From positions 113,617-177,616 of the forward strand of contig NZ_JAERQK010000008.1 in assembly GCF_017912535.1 (NCBI RefSeq): a DNA stretch of 64,000 nucleotides, given 5' to 3'. Below the pieces are notes generated by a model, which saw nothing but the letters and a program-made list of their open reading frames with translations, had not been told where the DNA came from and ran no database searches. This DNA is from Motiliproteus sediminis. Lineage in GTDB: Bacteria > Pseudomonadota > Gammaproteobacteria > Pseudomonadales > Balneatricaceae. Below are positions 32,216 through 41,600 of the stretch, in pieces. The number at the start of each line of letters is the position of its first letter. Within the stretch, counting starts at the first letter, position 1. Made by a program: the position numbers and the translations under genes.

Positions 32216-35200
32216 TCAGATCTGGTAGTCGATTCCCGGTTGGAACGGCCCCGCGAGAGGCAGGCGGGGGAGTCCATCGGCATCGGGGTTTTGCAGCAGT
32301 CGTTCGAATTCATCAGCGGGCATCGGGCGGCCGTAATAGAATCCCTGCGCCTGGCGACAGCCCTGCAGTAACAGGAAGTCCGCCTGCTGGCGGGTTTCGA
32401 CCCCCTCCGCGACGACGTCCAGATGCAGGCTGGCGGCGAGCGCCAGAATCGCCTGTACGATGGCGGCATCATTGGGATCGTCCGGAATATCGCTGACAAA
32501 CGAGCGATCGATCTTGAGGGTGGTGACCGGCAGCTGTTTGAGATAAGCCAGCGACGAATAGCCGGTGCCGAAGTCATCAATCGCCAGCGATACGCCCATC
32601 TTGCGCAGTTGCTCCAATGCCTGCATCACTTCGTCCGACTGTTCCATGATCAGGCTTTCGATAATCTCCATCTCCAGGTGACGGGCATCAAGTCCGCTGC
32701 GCTGGAGAATGTCACTGATCTGCTCTACGAACAGCCCTTCGATCAACTGCTTGCGAGAGAAATTAACCGCCATGCTGTGCAACGGGTAACCGTTATTGAG
32801 CCAGGCCTGCATCTGATGGCAGGCCTGCTCCAGCACCCACAACCCCAGCGGCCGGATCAGCCCGGTTTCTTCCGCCAGCGGGATGAACTGGTCCGGCGGT
32901 AGCATCCCTTTTTGTGGATGGATCCAGCGCACCAGCGCTTCGGCACCGGTAATGCGGCCGTTCTCCACGGCGATCTGGGGTTGGTAATAAACGGTGAACT
33001 GTTGCTCCTGCAGCGCCTCTCGCAGCAGTTGTTCAAGTTCGGTACGTTGCTGCGCCTGGCGGGTAAATTCGGCCGAGTAGTACTGGTACTCGTTGCGCCC
33101 ACGCTCCTTGGCTTTGTAGAGCGCAGTATCGGCGTTGCGCAGCAGGGTTGTGTCATCGCTGCCATCCTGTGGCGAGATGCTGATACCGATGCTGGTGGTG
33201 ACATGGAACCACTGGCCTTCGATTTGAAACGGCTCACGGAACCGTTCCAGCAGTTTGCTGACGATGGTATCCACCGGTGTGTGGTCTACCAGCCCCTCCA
33301 GCAGCAGGGTGAATTCATCACCGCCCAGCCGCGCCACGGTATCCTGCTCGCGCACCGCACCGGAGAGACGCTCGGCGACCTGCAGTAACAGCTGGTCGCC
33401 GGCGGCATGGCCGAGGCTGTCGTTGACCTTTTTGAAGTGGTCAAGATCAAGGAACAGCAGGGCGACGGAGGTACCTTCACGTCGTGCACGTTGGAGTCCA
33501 TGCTTCAGCCGGGCCATAAACAGCATGCGATTGGGCAGTTCGGTAAGGGGGTCGTGATGGGCCAGATATTCGAGCTGCTGTTCGGTCTCTTTCACTGCCG
33601 AGATATCGGAAAATACCGCAACATAGTTCAACAGTTCCTGGTTCTTGCCACGTACTTCAGTGATCGACAGCCATTCAGGAAAGACCTCGCCGTTCTTGCG
33701 CCGGTTCCAGACCTCTCCGCACCACTGGCCACCGTTATTCAGGTTGTCCCACATCTGCTGGTAAAAGGCCTGGTCATGTTTGCCGGACTTTAGCAGGTTT
33801 GTTTTTTTGCCGATCGCCTCCGCTTCGCTGTAGCCCGTCAGTTCGGTGAAGGCCGGATTCACTGCGATGATCCGCAGTTCGGCATCGGTGATGATGATCC
33901 CTTCCTGAGTGTTGTCGAACACCGTTGACGCCAGTCGTTGGCGCTCTTCATGGCGCATGCGTTCGGTGATATCGCGCCGCAGAATCAGGGTGCCGCCGTC
34001 CTGAGCTCGGTACTGATTAACCTCGATCCAGTGGTCGTTGAGGGTGGGAAACAGCAGCTGTTTATCGCAGCGCAGGTACTGCTGCCAACGATTCTGCAGC
34101 CAGGTATCCCAATGCTCTCTGGGGACGCGGACCATCCCTGTTTCCAGCAGGGCACGGTTGAGCTCTTGAATGTGGATGCCCGGTTTTAGCAGCGGCGCCA
34201 CCGCAGGGACTGCCTGCCGATAGGCGGTGTTACACATCACCAGGCGGTGGTCGGAGTCGGTCAGCAGCAGACCATCGGTGATCGCTTCGAGGGCGTCGTC
34301 CAGGCGCTGCTTGAGCTGGTCCGCCTGACGTTGGCTGCGTACCTCGTCGGTGACGTCGCGTCCGGTACCGCGGTATCCGTCAAAGCGACCGTCGGTGGTG
34401 AATAGCGGCTTGCCGCTGATGCGGAAGATCCGTTGTTCTCCGTTGGGCAGGCAGGCGTCGTACTCAAAGTCACTGAAGGGCTCATGCCGCTCCAGCAGGC
34501 TCAGGTGTGCTTGCCACTGGGGAGAGAGGTCGCCGTCGCGAGTCAGGTCGAGGCGGGTTTTGCCGATCAGCTCTTTCGGTTCCAGGCCGAGATAGGTTTT
34601 CAGACGGGCGGAGAAGTAACTGAAACGCAGCGCTGCATCCATCTCCCACAGCCAGTGTGCGGAGGTCTCGGCAAATTGGCGAAAGCGAACTTCGTTGGCA
34701 GCCAGGCTCTGTTCCAGCAGTTTGCGTTCGTTGATCTCGGTACGGAGCTGATGCTGGATCGACAGGTGACCTACCTCATTTTTCAGCATCTCTTCGATAC
34801 AGGCTTTGACGATGGAGGCAAACTGACGGGCATCGGCCAGGGCTGCTGCGACACCGACGCAGAGCACCCGCTGCTGGTTCATATCGATGCCGAGGTTGCA
34901 GCCTTCCAGCATGACCCCCGAGCGGCGCGACAGTTCGGCGTCGATCTCCAGCTCGTCGATCTCTCCCCGCAGGATGCGGGCGGCCCCCTCGTGCCGGATC
35001 CCGATACGTTCCGGGACCGACGAGGCGACGATCTCGCCGTCGCCCGCCATGATCGATATCTTGCAGCCGACCATGGCAGCGACCGAGTGACAGATCTGTT
35101 GCAGACGGTTCAGCTCAATCGGCAGCGCATGACGCTTAACCTTATGATTGGGTGCGCTTTTAACGAACTCTATGGGTGGGGTTGGCGGTGTCATCCGCAT
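32216..35200 (-). CDS. CdaR-type sensor-PAS-GGDEF-EAL protein
   Basis: A 994-residue cytoplasmic protein with no membrane helix. Residues 25-150 resemble the putative sugar-diacid recognition domain of CdaR (ISIMAGDGEIVASSVPERIGIRHEGA). Three PAS domains follow (about 165-530). GGDEF is present (LGGDEFTLLL near 640). The EAL domain is complete: AEALVRW, ENxxR-like EIIES, DDFGTGYSSLAYLKQLP and VAEGVET. Both catalytic signatures look intact, so it could make or break cyclic-di-GMP depending on signal. The gene stands alone, converging on the PAS-MCP gene. The CdaR-like domain suggests a small organic-acid ligand. Confidence 0.9.
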   Translation of the reverse strand: MRMTPPTPPIEFVKSAPNHKVKRHALPIELNRLQQICHSVAAMVGCKISIMAGDGEIVASSVPERIGIRHEGAARILRGEIDELEIDAELSRRSGVMLEGCNLGIDMNQQRVLCVGVAAALADARQFASIVKACIEEMLKNEVGHLSIQHQLRTEINERKLLEQSLAANEVRFRQFAETSAHWLWEMDAALRFSYFSARLKTYLGLEPKELIGKTRLDLTRDGDLSPQWQAHLSLLERHEPFSDFEYDACLPNGEQRIFRISGKPLFTTDGRFDGYRGTGRDVTDEVRSQRQADQLKQRLDDALEAITDGLLLTDSDHRLVMCNTAYRQAVPAVAPLLKPGIHIQELNRALLETGMVRVPREHWDTWLQNRWQQYLRCDKQLLFPTLNDHWIEVNQYRAQDGGTLILRRDITERMRHEERQRLASTVFDNTQEGIIITDAELRIIAVNPAFTELTGYSEAEAIGKKTNLLKSGKHDQAFYQQMWDNLNNGGQWCGEVWNRRKNGEVFPEWLSITEVRGKNQELLNYVAVFSDISAVKETEQQLEYLAHHDPLTELPNRMLFMARLKHGLQRARREGTSVALLFLDLDHFKKVNDSLGHAAGDQLLLQVAERLSGAVREQDTVARLGGDEFTLLLEGLVDHTPVDTIVSKLLERFREPFQIEGQWFHVTTSIGISISPQDGSDDTTLLRNADTALYKAKERGRNEYQYYSAEFTRQAQQRTELEQLLREALQEQQFTVYYQPQIAVENGRITGAEALVRWIHPQKGMLPPDQFIPLAEETGLIRPLGLWVLEQACHQMQAWLNNGYPLHSMAVNFSRKQLIEGLFVEQISDILQRSGLDARHLEMEIIESLIMEQSDEVMQALEQLRKMGVSLAIDDFGTGYSSLAYLKQLPVTTLKIDRSFVSDIPDDPNDAAIVQAILALAASLHLDVVAEGVETRQQADFLLLQGCRQAQGFYYGRPMPADEFERLLQNPDADGLPRLPLAGPFQPGIDYQI

Positions 35201-35268
35201 AGTATAGATGAGAGAGAACTGATGTTCTGCCGTTGTTGAAGCCGGCCGGGCGGTGATCGCCTGCCGGC

Positions 35269-37023
35269 TCAGTGTGTCAGCAGGCAGTGGCTCATCAGGG
35301 CGCGCAGTTTGTTGGGTTTGACCGGCTTGTTGAGGCGGGAGACTCCCAGCTGTTTCAGTTCTGCCAGCACCGGATCGCTACGGTCAGCGGTAATGACGAT
35401 GGCTGGTAGCTCGCGCTCGCACTGCTGGCGTAGTTGGCGAATCAGCTCGGCACCGGTTTCCTCCCGATCGAGGTGGTAATCCGCCAGTACGATGGCCGGT
35501 GGCAGTGGCATTGAGGCCAGCTCGCTGAGGGCGGTGTCGATACTGGTGGCGGTGTGCACGCTGCAGCCCCAGGTGCTGAGCAGGGCTTTCATGCTGTGAA
35601 TGATCGCCTCTTCGTTCTCTACCACCAGTACCCGGGCGCCACGAATATTGTCGATGGTGTCGGGGAAGAACGGCGTGCCAACGGGGGCGGGCGCGGGCAG
35701 CTCACACAGCGGCACCTCGATGCTGAAACAGGAACCCCGCTGCGGTCGCGAGACCACCCTGATCGGGTGATCCAGCATGCGGGCGATCCGATCGACGATC
35801 GCCAGACCCAAGCCCACCCCCTTGTCGCGTCCGGCGATGCGGTTATCCAGCTGCTGGAACTCGGCGAAGATGCGCGCCTGTTCCTGCTCGTTCATTCCGG
35901 GCCCGGTGTCGCACACCATAATACGCAGCCGGTCACGGCGGCGGCGACAGCCGATCAGAATACCGCCGGTGGCGGTATAGCGCAGGGCGTTGCTGACAAA
36001 GTTGCGCAAGATCCGCATCATCAGGCGCGAGTCGCTCATCACGATGGCGTTACTGCGCCGTACCTTGAGGCGCAGTCCGGATTGCTGGGCCGAAGGTTCG
36101 AACTCGGTGGTGAGCGAACGTAACAGGGTATCGATCTCGAAGCGGCTGGGGTCGGGGCTGATGGCGTTGGCGTCCAGCTTGGCGATGTCCAGCAGATCGG
36201 TCAGCAGCTCTTCAGCGCCGTGCAGCGCCACATGAATCCGCTCCACCAGTTGGCGGTGGTTGTCGTCGGCGTGCTCGCAACGCAGCTGTTCCTGCAGGGT
36301 GGCCACCAGCAGCCGGGCGGCGTTCATCGGCTGCAGCAGGTCATGGCTGGCTGCAGCCAGATAGCGGTCCTTGCTGCGGTTGGCTTCCTCGGCTTCCTGT
36401 TTGGCGTGGGAGAGGGCGCTCTGGATTTCACGCCGCTCCTTGATCTCTTCGACCAGATGACGGTTCACCCGGCTCAGCTCACGGGTCCTGTCCTGCACCC
36501 GCTGCTCCAGTTCTTCGTTCAGCTTGGTCAGTTCGCGCTGGGCTTTTTTTCGCTCGGTGATGTCCTGCACGAACACTTCGATGAGGCCCTCGTCGGCGCT
36601 TTTCAGCAATACGTTCATGGACACATCGACCTGTAGCCCCTGGCGGGTTTGCAGCAGGGTTTCGAAGCCGGTGCGCTGGCCGTCTCGACCGAGCAGTTTC
36701 AACAGTCGACGAAAATCGTCGGGATCGGCAAACAGCTGCGAGGCGATATCGCCAATGGCGCGCACCAGCTGTTGCGGCGAGGCGTAGCCGCAGATCCTGG
36801 CAATGGCCGGATTGGCGGTGAGAATGGCACCATCTGTGGTGGCCTGAAATATCCCGTGCAGGGCGTTTTCGAACAGCCACTTGTAGCGGTCTTTCTCCGC
36901 CTCTAGCTCGTCGATCTTGCGCTGCAGCTCGGGGTAGTAGCTCTTGCGGGCGGAGAAATCGCCGAGGCCGATCAGGTTTTCGATCAGCGCCTGATCGTCG
37001 CGGCGGTTAGAGGGCTTCCTCAT
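35269..37023 (-). CDS. PAS hybrid histidine kinase with receiver (NahK/ErcS'-like)
   Basis: A 584-residue soluble sensor kinase. It has a PAS domain (residues 45-160), a coiled coil, HisKA with the phospho-accepting His in AAASHDLLQPMNAARL, a HATPase domain (GPGMNEQEQARIFAEF, GVGLGLAIVDRIARML) and a C-terminal receiver with its Asp in VLADYHLD and Lys in NKPVKP. The HDLLQPMNA H-box is typical of the NahK/ErcS' group. It overlaps the ErcA-like dehydrogenase by 17 bases; in Pseudomonas aeruginosa ercS' and ercA belong to the ethanol-oxidation regulatory network, so this pair probably does a related job. Confidence 0.88.
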   Translation of the reverse strand: MRKPSNRRDDQALIENLIGLGDFSARKSYYPELQRKIDELEAEKDRYKWLFENALHGIFQATTDGAILTANPAIARICGYASPQQLVRAIGDIASQLFADPDDFRRLLKLLGRDGQRTGFETLLQTRQGLQVDVSMNVLLKSADEGLIEVFVQDITERKKAQRELTKLNEELEQRVQDRTRELSRVNRHLVEEIKERREIQSALSHAKQEAEEANRSKDRYLAAASHDLLQPMNAARLLVATLQEQLRCEHADDNHRQLVERIHVALHGAEELLTDLLDIAKLDANAISPDPSRFEIDTLLRSLTTEFEPSAQQSGLRLKVRRSNAIVMSDSRLMMRILRNFVSNALRYTATGGILIGCRRRRDRLRIMVCDTGPGMNEQEQARIFAEFQQLDNRIAGRDKGVGLGLAIVDRIARMLDHPIRVVSRPQRGSCFSIEVPLCELPAPAPVGTPFFPDTIDNIRGARVLVVENEEAIIHSMKALLSTWGCSVHTATSIDTALSELASMPLPPAIVLADYHLDREETGAELIRQLRQQCERELPAIVITADRSDPVLAELKQLGVSRLNKPVKPNKLRALMSHCLLTH

Positions 37024-38170
37024 ACACTACCTCGACGTCGCGCTTGTTGGATTTGCGCGGATTGGTGAGGATGCAGGGGTCCTTCAACGCCTTGCCTGAC
37101 AGAATCGGAATGTCGCTGCTGCTGACGCCGGCCTCCTTGAGGCGCTGGGTGAGGCCGACTTCACTTTTCAGGTGACGCACACCGGCGAGCAGCCGTTGCT
37201 TGATCTGCGCTGCGTTCATGCCGCGGGTATCGATGCCCACGGTTTCGGCCACCTTGCGGAAGCGGTCCTCCGCCGAAACGTAGTTGTAGTCGATCACATG
37301 CTCCAGCAGGATGGCGTTGCAGAGCCCGTGGGGCAGATCCAGATGGCCGCCAAGGCTGTGGCTCATGGCGTGGACCGCGCCGAGGATGGCATTGGAAAAC
37401 GCCAGCCCCGCCTTGAGGCTGCCGAGCATCACCTGCTCGCGCAGGTGAATGTCCTCGGGGTTGGCCACCAGCGCGGCGAGGTTACCGGACACCAGTTGGA
37501 TCGCCTCCAGCGCATGCATGTCGGTCAGCGGACCGGCGGCGGTAGACACGTAGGCTTCCACCGCGTGTACCATGGCGTCGATGCCGGTACAGGCGGTCAG
37601 AAAGGGGTCCATGGTGCGGGTGGTTTCCGGGTCGATCAGCGACACGTCCGGCACCACCGCCTTGCTGATGATGGAGATTTTGTTGCGGGTTTCCGGGTCG
37701 GAGATGATCGCAAATTGAGAGACGTCGGCCGAGGTGCCCGCGGTGGTCGGCACGAAGATCAGTGGCGGGATCGGCGACAGAATGCGGTCGACCCCCTCAA
37801 AGTCGAGAATATGGCCCTGGTTGGCGCTGATGATGCCGATCCCCTTGGCGCAATCCATCGGGCTGCCGCCGCCAACGGCGACGATCAGGTTGCAACCGAG
37901 CTGGCGGTACAGCTCGGCGCCCTGCATCACCTCTTCGGCGCGGGGGTTGGGGCTGACATTGGTGTAACGATGGGTTTCGATGCCGATCTCGGTGAGGCTG
38001 ATTTCGACATCGTCGACCCAGCCGGCGGCCACCACGCCGGGATCGCTGACAATCATTACCCGTTGGGCACCAAAGGTGCGGGCGAAATTACCGGCCGCTT
38101 TGCGCGCGCCGACACCGAAGATGATCTCCGGTGCGACAAACTTTCTGAGGTTGGAGAACCCCGATTCCAT
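37007..38170 (-). CDS. ercA: Iron-containing alcohol dehydrogenase, ErcA-like
   Basis: A 387-residue group III (iron-dependent) alcohol dehydrogenase. It shows the NAD-binding GGGSPMDCAKG motif, FVPTTAGTSADVSQFAI and the metal-ligand region HAMSHSLGGHLDLPHGLCNAILL. Length and the FVAPEIIFGVGARKA start match ErcA of pseudomonads, which takes part in control of ethanol oxidation rather than bulk catabolism. It overlaps the following histidine kinase gene by 17 bases, reproducing an ercA-ercS'-like association. The symbol rests on family resemblance and context; another Fe-ADH function cannot be ruled out. Confidence 0.78.
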   Translation of the reverse strand: MESGFSNLRKFVAPEIIFGVGARKAAGNFARTFGAQRVMIVSDPGVVAAGWVDDVEISLTEIGIETHRYTNVSPNPRAEEVMQGAELYRQLGCNLIVAVGGGSPMDCAKGIGIISANQGHILDFEGVDRILSPIPPLIFVPTTAGTSADVSQFAIISDPETRNKISIISKAVVPDVSLIDPETTRTMDPFLTACTGIDAMVHAVEAYVSTAAGPLTDMHALEAIQLVSGNLAALVANPEDIHLREQVMLGSLKAGLAFSNAILGAVHAMSHSLGGHLDLPHGLCNAILLEHVIDYNYVSAEDRFRKVAETVGIDTRGMNAAQIKQRLLAGVRHLKSEVGLTQRLKEAGVSSSDIPILSGKALKDPCILTNPRKSNKRDVEVVYEEAL

Positions 38171-38347
38171 AACTGACTCGCTGTTATTGTTGTTGTGCTT
38201 CTGTTATCACTCCACGATAACAGTTTTTCGCCTGCCAAGGGTCAGCACTTTAGTATCGCCGTGGCCCAATCCTGCCTGGATTGTTCATACTGGAGCAGAG
38301 TGTTGCGGAGGGCGACGCGCCTGGCGACCCCACACAGGGATACTGTT

Positions 38348-40135
38348 ATGACCATCGACCAGACCATGATTGCTGTCATTCTGCTGGTCACGCTGGGGTT
38401 GTTTGTGTCCGGCCGCTTCCGCCATGATGTAGTGGCGGCGCTGGCGGCGCTGGCCTGCGTGCTCACCGGTCTGGTGCCGGCAGAGCGGGTGTTTGAGGGC
38501 TTTTCCCACCCGGCGGTGATCACCGTGGCGGCGGTGCTGGTGGTGAGCGATGCGTTGCGCCGTTCCGGGCTGGTGGACTGGATCGCCAGCCACCTGACCG
38601 GGTTGACCCACAACAGTACCCTGCACGTGTTGGTGTTGACCGCGGCGGTCACCGTGGCATCCGCGTTCATGAACAATGTTGGCGCGCTGGCGCTGTTTCT
38701 GCCCATCGCATTGGCAACGGCGCACCATCACCAGCGCTCGCCCGGCATCCTGCTGATGCCGCTGGCCTTTGGCAGCATTCTTGGCGGTATGACTACCGCC
38801 ATCGGTACCCCGCCCAATATCATCATTGCTACCTTTCGCGCCGAACAGCAGGCCGAAAGCTTTGCCTTCTTTGACTTTACCGCAGTGGGCGGCGTGGTTG
38901 CGCTCTGCGGGGTGCTGTTTATCGCCCTGATTGGTTGGCACCTGATTCCAAAGGCGCGTCGCAGCAGCAATCAACCTCAGGGACTGTTTGCCATTGAGGA
39001 ATATCTGGTGGAGCTGCGGCTTGCCGAGGATAACGATCTGGTGGGGTCCGAACTCAGCGAACTGTCGGGGCTGAATGATGGGTTAGAAGTGGTCGGTGTA
39101 GCGCGGTTCGGGCGCTTACGAACGGTATCGCCGCGCTGGCGTCTTGCCGTGGGCGATGTGCTGTTGTTGCGTGGCGATATCGAGCAGGTGCCGGGGTTCG
39201 CAGAGGATAACGGCCTGTTGCTCGAAGGGGCGCCGCAGCATGGGGCCGGCGATACGGACGGCAACACCCCCGCAGAGCGCGATCTGGAGCTGGTCGAGGG
39301 GGTGGTACAGCAAGGATCGCGCCTTGATGGTCGCCGGATCAGTGAACTGAGCAGCCTGACCGCGGGAGGGCTGACGCCGCTGGCGCTGGCGCGTCAGGGG
39401 CGCATTATGAACCGGCGGCTGGCCGACCAGCTGTTCAAACCGGGCGATGTGCTGTTGGTACAGGGTGAACGGTCGGTGGTGGATCAGCAGTTTTATCGCC
39501 TCGGTGTCCTGCCTCTGGCGGAGCGGGACCTCAGTCTCGGTCAGCCGCGCCGCCTGCTATTGGCGGGTACGGTGTTTGCGCTGGCTATCACCGCGGGCGC
39601 TGCCGGCTGGCTGCCGCTCCCAGCGGCGTTCTGTATCGCCGTGTTGGCGTATCTGTTGCTGGATATTCTGCCGCTGCGCAGCCTATATGAGCCGATCGAC
39701 TGGCCGATTCTGGTGTTGTTGGCGTTGATGTTGCCGGTTGGTGGTGCGATCCAGTCCACCGGACTGGCGGCCACCATCGCTGATGTGGCCAGCGGACTGG
39801 TGGTTGAGCTGCCTGCGTTCATGATCGTGGCGCTGGTCATGCTGATCACCATGTGTCTGTCCGATGTGATCAACAATGCGGCGACGGCGGTGGTGATGGC
39901 TCCCATCGCGCGGGATATGGCGTTGGCGCTTAACTTCAACCCGGACCCGCTGCTGATGGCGGTGGCCGTGGGAGCATCCTGCGCTTTTCTGACCCCTATT
40001 GGTCACCAGTCCAATACGCTGGTGATGGGGCCTGGTGGCTACACCTTTGGCGACTACTGGCGTATGGGCTTGCCGCTGGAGCTGCTGATCCTGTTGGTGG
40101 GCACTCCCATGCTGCTCTGGGTCTGGCCGATCTAG
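38348..40135 (+). CDS. SLC13-type anion/sodium symporter with two TrkA-C (RCK_C) domains
   Basis: A 595-residue transporter. About six helices (residues 5-190), including GTPPNIIIATF, are followed by two cytoplasmic RCK_C domains (about 205-290 and 305-385), then six more helices with MCLSDVINNAATAVVMAPIA and GHQSNTLVMGPGGYTFGDY. The Asn-Thr/Pro-Pro and Ser-Asn-Thr motifs match DASS/SLC13 carriers of sulfate, phosphate or dicarboxylates; RCK insertions are typical of the SAC1-like, often sulfate-linked, branch. Start 38348 follows AGGGAT. It is divergent from ercA with about 180 bases between. Substrate not certain. Confidence 0.88.
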   Translation: MTIDQTMIAVILLVTLGLFVSGRFRHDVVAALAALACVLTGLVPAERVFEGFSHPAVITVAAVLVVSDALRRSGLVDWIASHLTGLTHNSTLHVLVLTAAVTVASAFMNNVGALALFLPIALATAHHHQRSPGILLMPLAFGSILGGMTTAIGTPPNIIIATFRAEQQAESFAFFDFTAVGGVVALCGVLFIALIGWHLIPKARRSSNQPQGLFAIEEYLVELRLAEDNDLVGSELSELSGLNDGLEVVGVARFGRLRTVSPRWRLAVGDVLLLRGDIEQVPGFAEDNGLLLEGAPQHGAGDTDGNTPAERDLELVEGVVQQGSRLDGRRISELSSLTAGGLTPLALARQGRIMNRRLADQLFKPGDVLLVQGERSVVDQQFYRLGVLPLAERDLSLGQPRRLLLAGTVFALAITAGAAGWLPLPAAFCIAVLAYLLLDILPLRSLYEPIDWPILVLLALMLPVGGAIQSTGLAATIADVASGLVVELPAFMIVALVMLITMCLSDVINNAATAVVMAPIARDMALALNFNPDPLLMAVAVGASCAFLTPIGHQSNTLVMGPGGYTFGDYWRMGLPLELLILLVGTPMLLWVWPI

Positions 40136-40165
40136 TCTCTTGCCGGCGGCCTCAACAGATCCGTT

Positions 40166-40459
40166 TCAGCAGCAATCCCGCTCCAGCGCGTCGAGCAGTC
40201 TCAGGCCGTGCGGGTCGTCATGGCTCTCAAGCAGTTCGCGCATGTAGAACACGTAGGAGTGCACCAGAAACAGCGCGTCCGGGCCGCCGGGCTGGTTGGC
40301 CTTGGCGGCGAACAGGGTCCAGAAACGGTTGTCTGGCGCGCGCTTCGCCGCTAACTCGAGAACATGGGCGACCAGTTGCTCAGCGCGCTGTTCGCACTCC
40401 AGGCCACAGAATGACTGGTAGCGATCCAGCTCCGCTGCTGATTCGACAGGGGTGGTCAT
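40166..40459 (-). CDS. cowN: CowN, protector of nitrogenase against carbon monoxide
   Basis: A 97-residue cytoplasmic protein. The family pattern is visible: DRYQSFCGLECEQRAEQL near residue 12, FWTLFAAKANQPGGPDALFLVHSYV in the middle and the terminal LLDALERDCC. CowN sustains N2 fixation in the presence of CO and has been shown to protect nitrogenase from CO inhibition. Its ATG follows the stop of the reductase gene directly (TGAATG) with GGAG upstream, so both are co-translated. The operon carries a NifA-type site and a sigma-54 promoter (41455-41470, 41578-41593), implying expression under nitrogen-fixing conditions. The nif genes themselves are outside this window. Confidence 0.88.
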   Translation of the reverse strand: MTTPVESAAELDRYQSFCGLECEQRAEQLVAHVLELAAKRAPDNRFWTLFAAKANQPGGPDALFLVHSYVFYMRELLESHDDPHGLRLLDALERDCC

Positions 40460-41410
40460 TCAAAGCTCCAACAGCAGGCGGCCGCTTTTGGCGCGTGAAA
40501 CGCAACTCAGCATCCGGCCAGCATCGCGCAGTTCCTGCGGCAGTACATTGTCGCGGTGATCGACCTCGCCCTCCAGCACCGTTACCGCGCAACCGCCACA
40601 GAATCCCCGCGGGCAGTTGCGCGAGATCGGCACCCCGTGCAACTGCAGCGCTTCGACCAGGGTTTGATCGGCGGGCACGGTCAGCACATCGCCACTGCTT
40701 GCCAGTTGTACGTCAAAGGGCTGATTAACTGCTGCCGGTTCGGCGGCGTCAAACACCTCACGATGGAGCTGCTCGGGCACGATGGCGCCCTGCAGCGCCG
40801 AGCCGATGGCCTCCATAAAGCCGTTTGGCCCACAGAGGTACACCTCAGTAGCGGCGTTGCCGGCTAGCAAAGCGCGATAGTCGACACCACCTTCGGGGTC
40901 ATCGTCGAGGTGCAGATACACCTTGTTGGCAAAGGGTGCGCTGGTCAGTAGTTCCAGAAAGGGCGCTCGTTCACGACTGCGCGCGTGCAGGTGGAGCTCG
41001 AACGGCTTGCCGAGCTGTTGCAACCGGTAAGCGAAGGTGAGCATGGGGGTGATGCCGATACCACCGCCGATCAACAGTGAGAACGGTGCGTCTTCTCGCA
41101 GTGGAAACAGATTACGGGGCGGGCTGATATTAAGCTGAAAACCGGGCATCACCAGATCGTGCAGCATGGCCGAACCGCCGCGGCTGTTGGGGGCTTTCAA
41201 TACGCCCAGCAGGTAACGGTGGGTTTCCGCCGGGTCATTGGCCAGCGAGTACTGACGGCTGATGCCGTAGCCGATCTGGACGTCGATATGGGCACCGGCG
41301 GTGAACGGCGGCAGCTCGCCGCCGTCAGCGGCGACCAGCTCAAGGGCGACCGTGTCTGTAGCGATGGGGTACTTGTCGGCGACCCGGACCGGGATCAGTG
41401 CATCGTTCAT
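40460..41410 (-). CDS. PDR/VanB-like flavin oxidoreductase with C-terminal [2Fe-2S] ferredoxin domain
   Basis: A 316-residue reductase. The FMN-binding motif is RQYSLANDP (near residue 53), the NAD site is GGGIGITPMLTFAYRLQ, and the C-terminal plant-type ferredoxin domain has CPRGFCGGC plus a distal Cys (MLSCVSR). The layout matches phthalate dioxygenase reductase and VanB. ATG 41410 is chosen over TTG 41431 because of CAGG about 8 bases upstream. It is first in a two-gene operon with cowN behind a sigma-54 promoter. No oxygenase gene is adjacent, so it may move electrons for nitrogenase-related or CO-linked redox chemistry; that is inference. Confidence 0.85.
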   Translation of the reverse strand: MNDALIPVRVADKYPIATDTVALELVAADGGELPPFTAGAHIDVQIGYGISRQYSLANDPAETHRYLLGVLKAPNSRGGSAMLHDLVMPGFQLNISPPRNLFPLREDAPFSLLIGGGIGITPMLTFAYRLQQLGKPFELHLHARSRERAPFLELLTSAPFANKVYLHLDDDPEGGVDYRALLAGNAATEVYLCGPNGFMEAIGSALQGAIVPEQLHREVFDAAEPAAVNQPFDVQLASSGDVLTVPADQTLVEALQLHGVPISRNCPRGFCGGCAVTVLEGEVDHRDNVLPQELRDAGRMLSCVSRAKSGRLLLEL

Positions 41411-41454
41411 GCGAAATACCTGTGTCAGCAAAATCTGCGCAATATCAGGTAGTC

Positions 41455-41470
41455 AGCAAAGAGTGTGCCG
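41455..41470 (-). promoter_or_regulatory. Sigma-54 promoter of the reductase-cowN operon
   Basis: Minus strand CGGCACACTCTTTGCT: the -24 GG and -12 GC are exactly 10 bases apart, with GGCAC and TTTGC elements matching the consensus. It lies about 45 bases before the reductase start. Confidence 0.78.
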
Positions 41471-41577
41471 CGGCGGGTCAAGCCGCGCTAATGCCCGCGG
41501 GTCGGGGGCTCAGGTGCCGATCAGGGGTGCCTGAACCGCCCCGTCGGCTGTCAGTTTACGGCCAATGGGGCGGTGGT

Positions 41578-41593
41578 TGTGGGTATTGATACA
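41578..41593. promoter_or_regulatory. NifA upstream activator sequence (TGT-N10-ACA)
   Basis: TGT (41578-41580), 10 bases and ACA (41591-41593). The symmetry extends to GTTGT/ACAAC. It is about 115 bases upstream of the -24 element, the usual distance for NifA acting through DNA looping, and touches the 3' end of ureG. Confidence 0.72.
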
Positions 41594-41600
41594 ACGGCGA

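Noticed and set aside
37172..38176. 334-codon plus-strand open frame opposite ercA
   Set aside because: Shadow of a clear iron alcohol dehydrogenase.
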